64,000 bases of DNA from Patescibacteria group bacterium (lineage in GTDB: Bacteria > Patescibacteriota > Gracilibacteria > UBA1369). The DNA lies in assembly GCA_963169655.1 (NCBI GenBank), contig CAUJCM010000004.1:124001-188000 (forward strand), read 5' to 3'. The notes under the pieces are model-generated. The model searched no databases. It saw nothing but the letters and a program-made list of their open reading frames with translations, and had not been told where the DNA came from. Shown here piece by piece: positions 9,044 through 18,146 of this stretch. The position numbers were made by a program, and so were the translations under genes. Every line of letters starts with the position of its first letter. The stretch's first letter is position 1.

Positions 9044-11662
9044 TTAGTATGAAATCCAAAAATATTTTCCATCTTGATAGACATAATAGCCGTTAGAATC
9101 ATTAGATGCTATCGGGTTTGTGTTAGTTGTCCATCTAACACAGTTTCCATTATTATCTCTTACTGAGCAATATTGAGTTGATCCATTATAGTCAAATGTA
9201 ACTGGTAAGCAATTTCCATAAATATCAGTTCCTAAACTACAATTTTCATTCCCAAGTGTGTTGACATATCTTATACAATTTCCTTTGTTATCAGATTCTA
9301 GACATCTTACTGAGTTGTCTCTATTATAGTCTTTATATAAACCTCTAATTTCAAATTGATAGAATAAGTTAGCTACATCACCTCTTGTCATTGCATCTGC
9401 TGGAAATAGTTTAGAACCATTTCCCATTAAATTATTAGATTTTGCATAACAAGCATATTTAATATACCAAAGAGTATCAGTATTTATTGGAGTATCTTCA
9501 TAAGGTTGCTCGCCACAAGTTGTTAAATTCATGTGATTTGCTTCCAAGAAAACTCTTAATAATTCTACTCTATTAATTGTATATGACGGTCTGAATGTAC
9601 CATCTGGATATCCAGTAGCAATATTAAACTTTCTAGCAACTTCTAGGTATGGAGCATACCAAGCATTTGCTAAAGTATCTGAATACTGTTTTCCAAAGAA
9701 TCCATTTAGGTTAACTTCATAACCGAGAGCCAATACTACTACTTTTGCAGTTTCAGCACGATTAATTGGTTCATAAGGTCTGAATGTACCATCTGGATAT
9801 CCTTCAAAGATTTTCTTTGTAGACATCAATTTAATTGCTTTACAGAATGGTGAGTAAATGGAAACATCTGAGTAACCAGCACATCTAGATTCGACTGGGA
9901 AGCCAATTCTAATACCATCAGTATCAACTTCTGTTAAAGCTCTATCAGTATCAGTATATTTACCGTCATCAGCCATGATTCTGTAAGTATAAATAGCATC
10001 TCTCATTACATAACCGTTTTTGTCTCTGCCATCCCAAGAATAAGAATATGTTCCAGCTGGTTGGGATTGAGAGTTTCTTAAAGTTTTAACAACTTTATTC
10101 CCATCTAAAACTTCAACTTTAAGTCTAGCTTTATTTGTTAAATCAAATTGTACAGTAGAATATTCACCTTTTAATGGGTTAAATATTTCATGTAAGACTT
10201 GAACATTTTTAATTAAATCTTCATTTGTTGATGGCCAATCATTTTCATACTCATCTCCATCATTTGTTACAGTAACAACACCAGTAACAGTTTCTGTATA
10301 ACAGTTATTAGCAGAAGCAGTTAATTCAAAAGTATAAGATCCTTTAGCAACATTATTATTGTTGTTATCTTTACCATTCCATACAATTTGAGAACTTCCA
10401 GTATTAAATAATGTATTTTGAATGAAAGTTCTTACAACTGTGTTATTGGATTTTAATACAACTCCAACTTTAGCTGGCTGAGATAAAGTGAAAGTTAAAG
10501 TAGTGTTTGTAGTATTTGGATCAAATGAAGTAGGGTTAACTGAACTTGAAGCTACTAAATTACAAGCAACTGGACTGGTTACAGCATTAACAGTAACAGG
10601 TGCAGCTAAGGTGTCACTGCCTCCATTGTTTGAAGCTGTGACGCTTACAGTATAAGTACCATTTCCTACAATATTCCCATTAGAGTTTTTTCCATCCCAA
10701 ACAAAACTATGGTTTCCAGCTGGTAAATTAGAACTGTTTAAAGTTCTGACAACTGTATTACCACTTAATATTTCTACTACTACATTAGCATTTTTGTCTG
10801 AAGAGAAAGAAATATTTGTAGTTTGATTATTTGGATTAAAAGTAGAAGGATTAACTTCTAAATTTGAAAGATTTGGAGCAGTTTCAGTATTAACTTTTAC
10901 TATAGTGACATTTAATGTTTCTGTATCTGAACCTTTAACATTATTTGCATAAAGTTCAACAGTATAAGTATTTGGAGCCATTAAAGTTCCAGCATCACTT
11001 CTACCATCCCAAATCAAAGTATAAGTCCCTTGGTTTTGTAAATTCTGAGCTCTTAAAGTTTTAACAATAGAGTTATTAAATTTAACATAAGCTCCAAGGC
11101 TAGCTTGAGTATTTAAAGAATAAGTAATAGTTGTTTGATGACCTTGTTCAGGATCAAAGAAAATAGGAGTAGCAGATGCTGTAATTACAGGAGCCACTAA
11201 CTGATTTCCATTATTACCATCATCTGATGCTGTGAAGCTAAATAAAAAGCTTTTAATATCAGAAGATGCAGCATTATAAGCTACAACTTGAGCTTTATAA
11301 TTGCCAGAAGGAGAACTTACACCTTCATTTGTATATCCATTCCAGATATAAGAATAGTTTGTTCCTCCATTTAAACTAGAATCAAAAAGTAATGTTTTGA
11401 CTATAGTATCATTTGAATCCTTAATCCAAACAGTTGCGGTTGCATTAGTGTTTAAATTAAAAGATACGGTGGCTTTACCACTAGCAGTATTTACATTTAA
11501 ATTTTGTATTGATGGAGCTACTGCTGCTACCTGTTTATTTGGGGTTGTTCCAGAAGGATAACCTCCATCAACATAGGCCATTGCAGAAGGCATTAATACT
11601 CCTACTATAAATGAGGATAATATCAATTTTTGTGCAAGGCCCTTAAATAGGGTATTTTTCAT
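9044..11662 (-). CDS. Surface protein: tandem FlgD-Ig-like repeats plus three SLH domains and a Cys-rich tail
   Basis: Signal peptide; repeats of 'G.Y.y.WDG.d..G....G.Y.....A'; 'FEGYPDGTFRPYEPINRAETAK' SLH motifs; final ~90 aa with CxxxDxxGNC repeats. Confidence 0.9.
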   Translation of the reverse strand: MKNTLFKGLAQKLILSSFIVGVLMPSAMAYVDGGYPSGTTPNKQVAAVAPSIQNLNVNTASGKATVSFNLNTNATATVWIKDSNDTIVKTLLFDSSLNGGTNYSYIWNGYTNEGVSSPSGNYKAQVVAYNAASSDIKSFLFSFTASDDGNNGNQLVAPVITASATPIFFDPEQGHQTTITYSLNTQASLGAYVKFNNSIVKTLRAQNLQNQGTYTLIWDGRSDAGTLMAPNTYTVELYANNVKGSDTETLNVTIVKVNTETAPNLSNLEVNPSTFNPNNQTTNISFSSDKNANVVVEILSGNTVVRTLNSSNLPAGNHSFVWDGKNSNGNIVGNGTYTVSVTASNNGGSDTLAAPVTVNAVTSPVACNLVASSSVNPTSFDPNTTNTTLTFTLSQPAKVGVVLKSNNTVVRTFIQNTLFNTGSSQIVWNGKDNNNNNVAKGSYTFELTASANNCYTETVTGVVTVTNDGDEYENDWPSTNEDLIKNVQVLHEIFNPLKGEYSTVQFDLTNKARLKVEVLDGNKVVKTLRNSQSQPAGTYSYSWDGRDKNGYVMRDAIYTYRIMADDGKYTDTDRALTEVDTDGIRIGFPVESRCAGYSDVSIYSPFCKAIKLMSTKKIFEGYPDGTFRPYEPINRAETAKVVVLALGYEVNLNGFFGKQYSDTLANAWYAPYLEVARKFNIATGYPDGTFRPSYTINRVELLRVFLEANHMNLTTCGEQPYEDTPINTDTLWYIKYACYAKSNNLMGNGSKLFPADAMTRGDVANLFYQFEIRGLYKDYNRDNSVRCLESDNKGNCIRYVNTLGNENCSLGTDIYGNCLPVTFDYNGSTQYCSVRDNNGNCVRWTTNTNPIASNDSNGYYVYQDGKYFWISY

Positions 11663-11855
11663 AATAAAATAAATTAATTTATAAATAATAATAAATTTCT
11701 AATAAAGTATAATGTTTTAAAGAGATTTTTATTACAAAATAAAAATTCTTTTTAAGTATTTTGGATTTCTTACCTATATTTCAAAGGCCTTACAAAGCGT
11801 GATTAAGCCAAATAATAATGAGCTAATCATGGACAATTCACCATGCTAAGTCCTG

Positions 11856-11883
11856 ATATTATCATATTTTGCCGGTCTGTCAA
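11856..11883 (-). promoter_or_regulatory. Candidate promoter for the SLH surface-protein gene
   Basis: Minus strand TTGACA-N16-TAATAT. Confidence 0.55.
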
Positions 11884-11915
11884 GTTTATTAATAAAATGT
11901 AAAAAATTTATTCAA

Positions 11916-11944
11916 TTGACATCACAGCTAACATTTGATTATAT
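11916..11944 (+). promoter_or_regulatory. Candidate promoter for rpsT
   Basis: TTGACA-N17-TTATAT about 30 nt before rpsT. Confidence 0.55.
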
Positions 11945-11975
11945 AGCACAGTATTTTTAAAGTTTAAGATAAGAT

Positions 11976-12305
11976 ATGCCAATAACAAAATCAGCAAAAA
12001 AAGCAATGCGACAAGCAGAAGCTCGAAAAGAAAGAAGAAAGCCTTTTAAAAGCAGGCTTAAAACTGAAGTAAAAAATATTTTGGTTTTAGCAAAGAATGA
12101 TCCTGAAAAAGCAAAGAAAGCTCTTCCTCTTGCATATAAAGTAATTGATATGGCTTCAAAGAAAAACATTATCCACAAGAATAATGCAAATAGGAAAAAA
12201 TCTAGGCTTGCTTTAATGGTTGATAAAGCTACAAAAGGAGAATTGAAATCAACTACTACTACTAAAAAAAACAAAAAGAAAGTAGTTAATAAGAGTAAAA
12301 AATAA
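11976..12305 (+). CDS. rpsT: 30S ribosomal protein S20
   Basis: 'MPITKSAKKAMRQAEARKERRKPFKSRLKT', 'KKNIIHKNNANRKKSRLA'. Confidence 0.92.
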   Translation: MPITKSAKKAMRQAEARKERRKPFKSRLKTEVKNILVLAKNDPEKAKKALPLAYKVIDMASKKNIIHKNNANRKKSRLALMVDKATKGELKSTTTTKKNKKKVVNKSKK

Positions 12306-12382
12306 TATCTTGTGTGATAATAGAGAAGAATTTAATGGAGTTTGGATCTCTTCTTTGTTTTTGTATATTAAATAAATAATAT

Positions 12383-12456
12383 AGGGTCATCGTATAGTGG
12401 CAATACAGCGGTCTCCAAAACCGTTAACGTGGGTTCGATTCCTACTGACCCTGCCA
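12383..12456 (+). tRNA. tRNA-Trp (anticodon CCA), 3' CCA encoded
   Basis: AGGGTCA...GCGGTCTCCAAAACCGT...GGGTTCGATTCCT...TGACCCTG-CCA cloverleaf. Confidence 0.93.
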
Positions 12457-12462
12457 GAGATT

Positions 12463-13071
12463 ATGAGTAATATAGATTTTTATATTCAGATAATAAAAAG
12501 CTACGGTTATATTGCAGTTGCGTTGTCTGTATTTGTTGAATCTATGGGATTTCCTTTCCCTGGCGAATTTTTGATTGTTTCTGGAGGTATTGCTGCTTCT
12601 TTAGGTGTTTTAGATTTAGAGCTTGTTATTATTTTTACAGTTATTTTTGCTTTTTTGGGCTATAATACTGGTTATGTGTTAGGGAGATTATTTGGTGACA
12701 AAGTCTTGAATAAAATTAAACGATTTAAAATGTTTCATCCAGACAGAATTAATAAGATGAAAAGTTTTTATTTTAAGTGGGGGTATAAAGCTATTTTTAT
12801 TGGAAGATTCTTACCCGTATTCAGAACTTATATGTCGTTATTATCTGGAATTTTCAAGGCACCTTATCATGTTTTTGCAGTTTATAATTTTTTAGGAACT
12901 GCGGCTTGGGTGTCTACTTTTACATTCTTGGGTTATTTGCTTGGAGAAAATATAGAGTTATTAAATACAGTTATGTATAGTTTTAAAGGAATAATTATTG
13001 CAATTGCTGCTTTAATTACTATTTTTTTAGTTTATAGCTTTTTTATTAAAAAAGATAATATTTCAGATTAA
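12463..13071 (+). CDS. DedA family membrane protein
   Basis: 'FVESMGFPFPGEFLIVSGG', 'FIGRFLPVFRTYMSLLSGIFKAPYHVF'; track start 12397 lies in tRNA-Trp, ATG 12463 preferred. Confidence 0.88.
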   Translation: MSNIDFYIQIIKSYGYIAVALSVFVESMGFPFPGEFLIVSGGIAASLGVLDLELVIIFTVIFAFLGYNTGYVLGRLFGDKVLNKIKRFKMFHPDRINKMKSFYFKWGYKAIFIGRFLPVFRTYMSLLSGIFKAPYHVFAVYNFLGTAAWVSTFTFLGYLLGENIELLNTVMYSFKGIIIAIAALITIFLVYSFFIKKDNISD

Positions 13072-13162
13072 GCTGATCTTAGTTCTTTTAGATTTATTTT
13101 AAGCAGTCAATTGTTGGTACTTTATTGGTTGGGTTGTTTGTGTATTCAAGGGAGCTCACTAA

Positions 13163-13789
13163 TTATTTACTTAGTTTAGTCAATGTTCCTTGAACAATTT
13201 CTTGTAACCTTTGATATTTTTCTTTTATTTGCTTTCTCAAAATTAGAAAATCTTTTGTATCTTGATCAATATTTGCTGGTAATTTTATATAGTGATCATC
13301 ATAAGAAACTATAAATGAACATTGATTCAAAATTTCTTGTGGAAAGATGCGTAAATATGGTGCTGGTTTAATATTTCCCATACCTAAGGCATTACCTTGA
13401 TTGTCTTCAGGATTACTAAATAGCAATTTGAAATATGGAAATATGTCATAATTTTTATCATTAAAATAAGATGGTGGTATTGGTAAACCATTACTTAAGG
13501 TAGGTACTACTATTAAAGTGATTCTTGTTCCTTCAGGTATTGAACCTCTTAGATAAGCTTTTTGTTGATCTAGTGATTGTAAAAAATAATTTAAAGGTTT
13601 TTCTGTCAAAAAATTTTCCTTATCTTTGATTTGAAAACAAGAAAGTAAGTTTAACAAAGAAAATTGTGGGCAAGATTTTAATTGGTCATTACCTTGAGCC
13701 CAAGATGCTAAGTTAGTAATGGCGTCACAAAATACTGATAATGGATTTTGAGAAAGATTTAATTCAATATTGTTTTCATTATTATTCAT
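13163..13789 (-). CDS. Hypothetical protein coupled to the kinase gene
   Basis: Start codon overlaps the stop of 13789..15567 by 1 nt (TAATG). Confidence 0.65.
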   Translation of the reverse strand: MNNNENNIELNLSQNPLSVFCDAITNLASWAQGNDQLKSCPQFSLLNLLSCFQIKDKENFLTEKPLNYFLQSLDQQKAYLRGSIPEGTRITLIVVPTLSNGLPIPPSYFNDKNYDIFPYFKLLFSNPEDNQGNALGMGNIKPAPYLRIFPQEILNQCSFIVSYDDHYIKLPANIDQDTKDFLILRKQIKEKYQRLQEIVQGTLTKLSK

Positions 13790-15567
13790 TATTGTAAAGT
13801 TAGTATTTCTTGTAAATTAGTTTTAATTTCCTCCATAGAAATAAATTCAGGATCTATTCCATTTTTAGGGTTATCTTCCTTAAATCTGTAGGGGTGAAAA
13901 TGGGCTTGATGTAACCTTATATATAAATAATAGAGGATTTGGTCTTTAGGTTCGAGTTGATGAGTATTTAATGAAACTGGGTCTTGATAAAGTTTATCCA
14001 TTTCTGAAAGTGATTCGTAGTTAATAGGATTTTTGATCTTCATTTTTTTAATAAAATATAGTTCCATAATTCTTGCCAAGGCATATTTATGATAAGTGTG
14101 TTTAGATATTTGTCCGCTTAACTCCATAGCCAATAGATGTGCGGAATTATAAAATGGAGTTTTGGGAACATTACCTTTAACTAATTCCCAACCTTTTTCA
14201 CTTCTCATTCCTACAACTTGATTTTTAATCATAGGATACATTGAAGCATCTTCTGGAATACCTCGAATTTCTATTTCACCTTTTTTATATTTTGAATATT
14301 CAAGAAAACCTCCAATATCGCCAACAATGGCTCCTTGATCACCCAAAAGTAAATTACCATTTTTTAAATCATTATCTATAATCTCAATATCGCCAAGGAA
14401 TTGAAGTCCATTAACTGCTCCAATTAATTGATGAGCAAAATAATCTGGTAAATTTTCTTTAGCAAAATTAATTTTACTAAAATTATTAATTTCACCATCT
14501 ACATCTCTTATTATTGGCATAATGTAATAATGATCACTAATATAAATTGGACATAATAGATGCTTTGCTCCTAAGTGTGCATTATTTCTTTTAATGGCTG
14601 AACTTATTTTTTTTGCTACTTGTAATTCTTCTAAAAAATAAGCTTTTGATATTCTATCTTCTAGACTAGTTTTTAAAAGAACTGGATTTAATGCTAAATT
14701 TTTTTCTTCGCAATAATAAACATTATAGATTATCCCCATTCCTCCTCTTTTAAACTCGTTCATCCTCACAATATATACTGTTTTTTCTTCTCCACTCAAA
14801 GTATCTTTTCTTTTTTCGCTATAACTACCAATCACAATTAAGGATTGAATAAACTGTGGAGATAATAAGTCGAAATTTCTAAAAAATAATTCAAAATCTA
14901 TTGGCTTTTTGACTAATTTATTAACAAATCTCCATAATTTTGGATTACTTGGTTCCTGTTTAAATAAGAAATATAAATCACAGACATCAGTAGGAGATAA
15001 CGATTCTTTTGTAATAAATTGATCAATGTCAATATTCTTATTGGCTAATTCCTGATAATTAATTTTTAAATCTTCAATCGTTCCTTCATGTCTAGTTAAA
15101 AAGTGCCGTTCTGAAGCTTGAGGTTCAATTATTGAATCATGTTGATTATTTGAATGTATTACTGTATTTGAATCTTTGCTACTGTCTGAAATATTATCTA
15201 CCCACCATGTTCTTTTTGAATCTTTCTGAATAAATTGAGATTTAGATAAAATAGGTTGTGGAATGGTAGGTTCTTCAGATGCAACTTGCTGTAATTCCTT
15301 GAATTGCTTCATTATTTCCTCTTTGGTGTAGTCTATTGTTTGGGTTAAAATATCATCTTCAGTGATTTCAATTCTAGTTGGAGATAAGTGTATATCTTGA
15401 GTTGGTAAATCACCAATATCAATACTTTTTGCTTGAGGCCTATTATCTTTATGAAAAACAGCTCTTTTAGTGGGTTTTTTTCGTTTTGAAATTACCTTTC
15501 CATCATTCTCAGGAGAATCAATATTTTTACTGTCTTTTTCCATATTTTTTATGCTAAATCCTGACAT
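13789..15567 (-). CDS. Eukaryote-like Ser/Thr protein kinase-fold protein with long N-terminal extension
   Basis: Gly-rich loop 'FKRGGMGIIYNVY', 'VLLKT', catalytic-loop-like 'IDNDLKNGNLLLGDQGAIVGDIGGF'. Confidence 0.8.
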   Translation of the reverse strand: MSGFSIKNMEKDSKNIDSPENDGKVISKRKKPTKRAVFHKDNRPQAKSIDIGDLPTQDIHLSPTRIEITEDDILTQTIDYTKEEIMKQFKELQQVASEEPTIPQPILSKSQFIQKDSKRTWWVDNISDSSKDSNTVIHSNNQHDSIIEPQASERHFLTRHEGTIEDLKINYQELANKNIDIDQFITKESLSPTDVCDLYFLFKQEPSNPKLWRFVNKLVKKPIDFELFFRNFDLLSPQFIQSLIVIGSYSEKRKDTLSGEEKTVYIVRMNEFKRGGMGIIYNVYYCEEKNLALNPVLLKTSLEDRISKAYFLEELQVAKKISSAIKRNNAHLGAKHLLCPIYISDHYYIMPIIRDVDGEINNFSKINFAKENLPDYFAHQLIGAVNGLQFLGDIEIIDNDLKNGNLLLGDQGAIVGDIGGFLEYSKYKKGEIEIRGIPEDASMYPMIKNQVVGMRSEKGWELVKGNVPKTPFYNSAHLLAMELSGQISKHTYHKYALARIMELYFIKKMKIKNPINYESLSEMDKLYQDPVSLNTHQLEPKDQILYYLYIRLHQAHFHPYRFKEDNPKNGIDPEFISMEEIKTNLQEILTLQ

Positions 15568-15632
15568 TATAGCATAAATTAGGAATATCTTAAAGTCGCA
15601 TTAATTATATTATTTAACTTTTAATTAAGTAA

Positions 15633-15656
15633 AAAAGGCCTCATTTGAGGCCTTTT
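15633..15656 (-). terminator. Terminator downstream of ppa
   Basis: AAAGGCCTCATTTGAGGCCTTTT dyad with T-run on minus strand. Confidence 0.8.
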
Positions 15657-15673
15657 AATTATTATTCTATATA

Positions 15674-16219
15674 TTAATTATTGAATTTCTTTTTATATTC
15701 TTCAATAGACTCTCTAATCAAATCATAAGCTTTCTCTTTATTTAAAAACTCTCCTACTTTTACTGTTCCAATCCCAGTTTGAGCAATTTTATAAATTTCC
15801 ATAAAAGTTTTAAGATCTTTTTTCTGATATTCAGTTAAATTATTAATGTCTTTAACATGATCAAAACGAGGATCTTTTTTATTTACACAAATTATTTTAT
15901 GATCAACTTCACCGTTATCTTCCATTTCCATAACTCCAATTACTCTTCCAGTAGCCATTACGCCAGGTGTTATTGGATAAGTAGAAAAAATAACTGCATC
16001 TAATGGATCATTATCTCCATTATTCCAAGTTCCAGGAACATCACAGTAATTTACTGGATAAAAAGTTGGACCATATAAAACTCTATCTAATTCTAAAATG
16101 CCAATTTCTTTATTAAATTCATATTTATTGGCATCTCCTTGAGAAATTTCTACTATTAATTTTAATTCTTCTGGGGCTTTATCTTGTTTGATAGTATGAA
16201 ATGGTGAATATGGATTCAT
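15674..16219 (-). CDS. ppa: Inorganic pyrophosphatase
   Basis: 'ELDRVLYGPTFYPVNYCDVPGTWNNGDNDPLDAVIFS'. Confidence 0.95.
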   Translation of the reverse strand: MNPYSPFHTIKQDKAPEELKLIVEISQGDANKYEFNKEIGILELDRVLYGPTFYPVNYCDVPGTWNNGDNDPLDAVIFSTYPITPGVMATGRVIGVMEMEDNGEVDHKIICVNKKDPRFDHVKDINNLTEYQKKDLKTFMEIYKIAQTGIGTVKVGEFLNKEKAYDLIRESIEEYKKKFNN

Positions 16220-16356
16220 TAGTTTTCTGTTAAGATATAAATATCGTGGAAATTTTTATCATATTTAGTTATTTTCTTCAATCAATTGATTTTTAATTTT
16301 GTTTTATTTATGTAAATTGGTATAAGTAAAGTCGTGTATTTTTTAAAAAGATAAAA

Positions 16357-17064
16357 ATGAATAAAAAATTTATTATTATTGGTAGTTTATCAATTTTAAC
16401 TTTTGCAGGTTGCCAAAATATTGCAGATGAAATGACAAAGAAAATGGTAGAAGGTGTGGTGAATACAGCATCTAATGGTGAATTAAAATTAGATATAAAA
16501 GATCTTGAAAAGGGACAAATTTCTGTAACTACAAAAGAAGGAGTAATGGATTTTAGTGGAGATGAAAATGGTGGAACTGTTAAATTAACTGATAATTCTG
16601 GAAAAGTTATTGTGGATGCAAATAGTGACGGTAAAAATGTTTTAGTAAAAGGAGAAGATGGTAAAACTTTAGTAGAAGGAAGTGAAGAAGGTCAATTTAA
16701 TATAAATACTGGAGATGGCGAAAATCTAAAAATAGCATCTGGTAAAAATGGAGTAAGACCGCAAAATATTCCTGATTATTTACCTTCTGTAAAAAATGCA
16801 AATAACTTTGTATTTATGAATTCTGCAGGTACTGAAATGTTATCTTTTGAGGTAAATAATGGTGATTTGAAAGAGATATGTGATCAACAAATTGAATTAT
16901 TAAAAAATAAAGGTTGGGAAGATTCTTCTGTAGGATTTAATGTGGCTGGAGGTAATTTGCAAATGTCAACAATGACTAGAGAGGATAATAATTTATCTAT
17001 TACTTGTAACCAAGGAGATGATGGTGTTGTAAGAGTAAATTTAGGTGTTGGACCTAAATATTAA
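16357..17064 (+). CDS. Putative lipoprotein
   Basis: Signal peptide with lipobox-like 'LTFAGC'; Gly/Asp-rich repeats. Confidence 0.7.
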   Translation: MNKKFIIIGSLSILTFAGCQNIADEMTKKMVEGVVNTASNGELKLDIKDLEKGQISVTTKEGVMDFSGDENGGTVKLTDNSGKVIVDANSDGKNVLVKGEDGKTLVEGSEEGQFNINTGDGENLKIASGKNGVRPQNIPDYLPSVKNANNFVFMNSAGTEMLSFEVNNGDLKEICDQQIELLKNKGWEDSSVGFNVAGGNLQMSTMTREDNNLSITCNQGDDGVVRVNLGVGPKY

Positions 17065-17080
17065 TATCTAATTAACGATA

Positions 17081-17118
17081 AAAAAAATAGCTTCTAGGTT
17101 TTAGAGGCTATTTTTTAA
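17081..17118 (+). terminator. Terminator after lipoprotein gene
   Basis: AAAAAATAGCTTCTA-GGTTT-TAGAGGCTATTTTTT. Confidence 0.75.
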
Positions 17119-17173
17119 AAAAACGATTGATTAAGCTAGTCATTTATAATAAATTAACTGTCGTAGACCTTTA

Positions 17174-17250
<77 letters not shown>

Positions 17251-17362
17251 CTTTAAAAATTTAGTAAACTATTGTTTTAAGTAAATAAACATCACTATTA
17301 CGTGCTAGACATTAAAAGTGTTTTACTTATAATTGTTTTAATTATTCTTAAATATTGCGATA

Positions 17363-17695
17363 ATGAGAAAGGTTAAAGATATTAGTTGGGAAGAAGTTTT
17401 TGAAAATTGGAGAGAAAATGAAGCAAATAATCCAGGGTGGGTAGAAATTGCTACTAAAATTAAAGGTTGGCCAGATTGGGAGTCTTGGAGATCTTTTGGT
17501 GCAAATCAAATGAATCTTCCAAATCAGGATTGGTCAATGTATCAATTTGACGATACAATGTAAGAAATTCCTATATATTGATTGGCCCATATGGTTCTTG
17601 GCAAAATCGAGTTCAAAACAAGAATTTAACCTCATTTAAAGAATTTATTGAAGATCCTATTCAATTAGAATTTGTTCAAAATCATAAAACAATAT
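17363..17695 (+). pseudogene. Frameshifted hypothetical gene
   Basis: Trp-rich ORF 17363..17563 stops at TAA; another frame continues RNSYILIGPYGSWQNRVQNKNLTSFKEFIEDPIQLEFVQNHKT. Confidence 0.5.
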
Positions 17696-17948
17696 TCTCA
17701 GTATTTCTCTTAAATTCTTGAAATGCCTTTTTTAACTCCATTCTCTCTTCTTGAAAAATCTCGATATATTTTTCCCGCTTTTCTCCTGTATATAAACGAA
17801 TTTCTTGTTGGAATTCGTCATCAAGTAATTTAAATGCTCCTGAATTGTTTAATAAATCTTGATATTCTTGATCTGACATTGATATTAAATATAAATCCTT
17901 ATATTTTAGAGCAATTTCAAACTTTTTTTTAAAGTTTGAAGCTATCAA
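17682..17948 (-). CDS. Hypothetical small charged protein
   Basis: 88-aa ORF ending in TGA. Confidence 0.4.
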   Translation of the reverse strand: MIASNFKKKFEIALKYKDLYLISMSDQEYQDLLNNSGAFKLLDDEFQQEIRLYTGEKREKYIEIFQEERMELKKAFQEFKRNTENIVL

Positions 17949-18146
17949 TTACATATACATTCCAACCTTTTGGACAGGTTGAATTAGAAAAACAGCATGA
18001 GAAAAAGTTTTTTTTCTAGTAAAAGTGCTGTAAGGGGTCGAAACGAAAGCAGATATGGATAATATTTGACAAATCAATTATCTATTGAATTTTTGGTTTT
18101 TTCGATTACATTGTTCAGGCAATATTTAATTTTGTAACTATTTATT

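Noticed and set aside
9400-11400. SLH/FlgD-Ig repeats as a DNA repeat array
   Set aside because: Diverged protein domain repeats; no near-identical nucleotide units.
12397-12462. Track start of the DedA ORF
   Set aside because: Lies inside tRNA-Trp; ATG at 12463 gives a normal DedA N-terminus.
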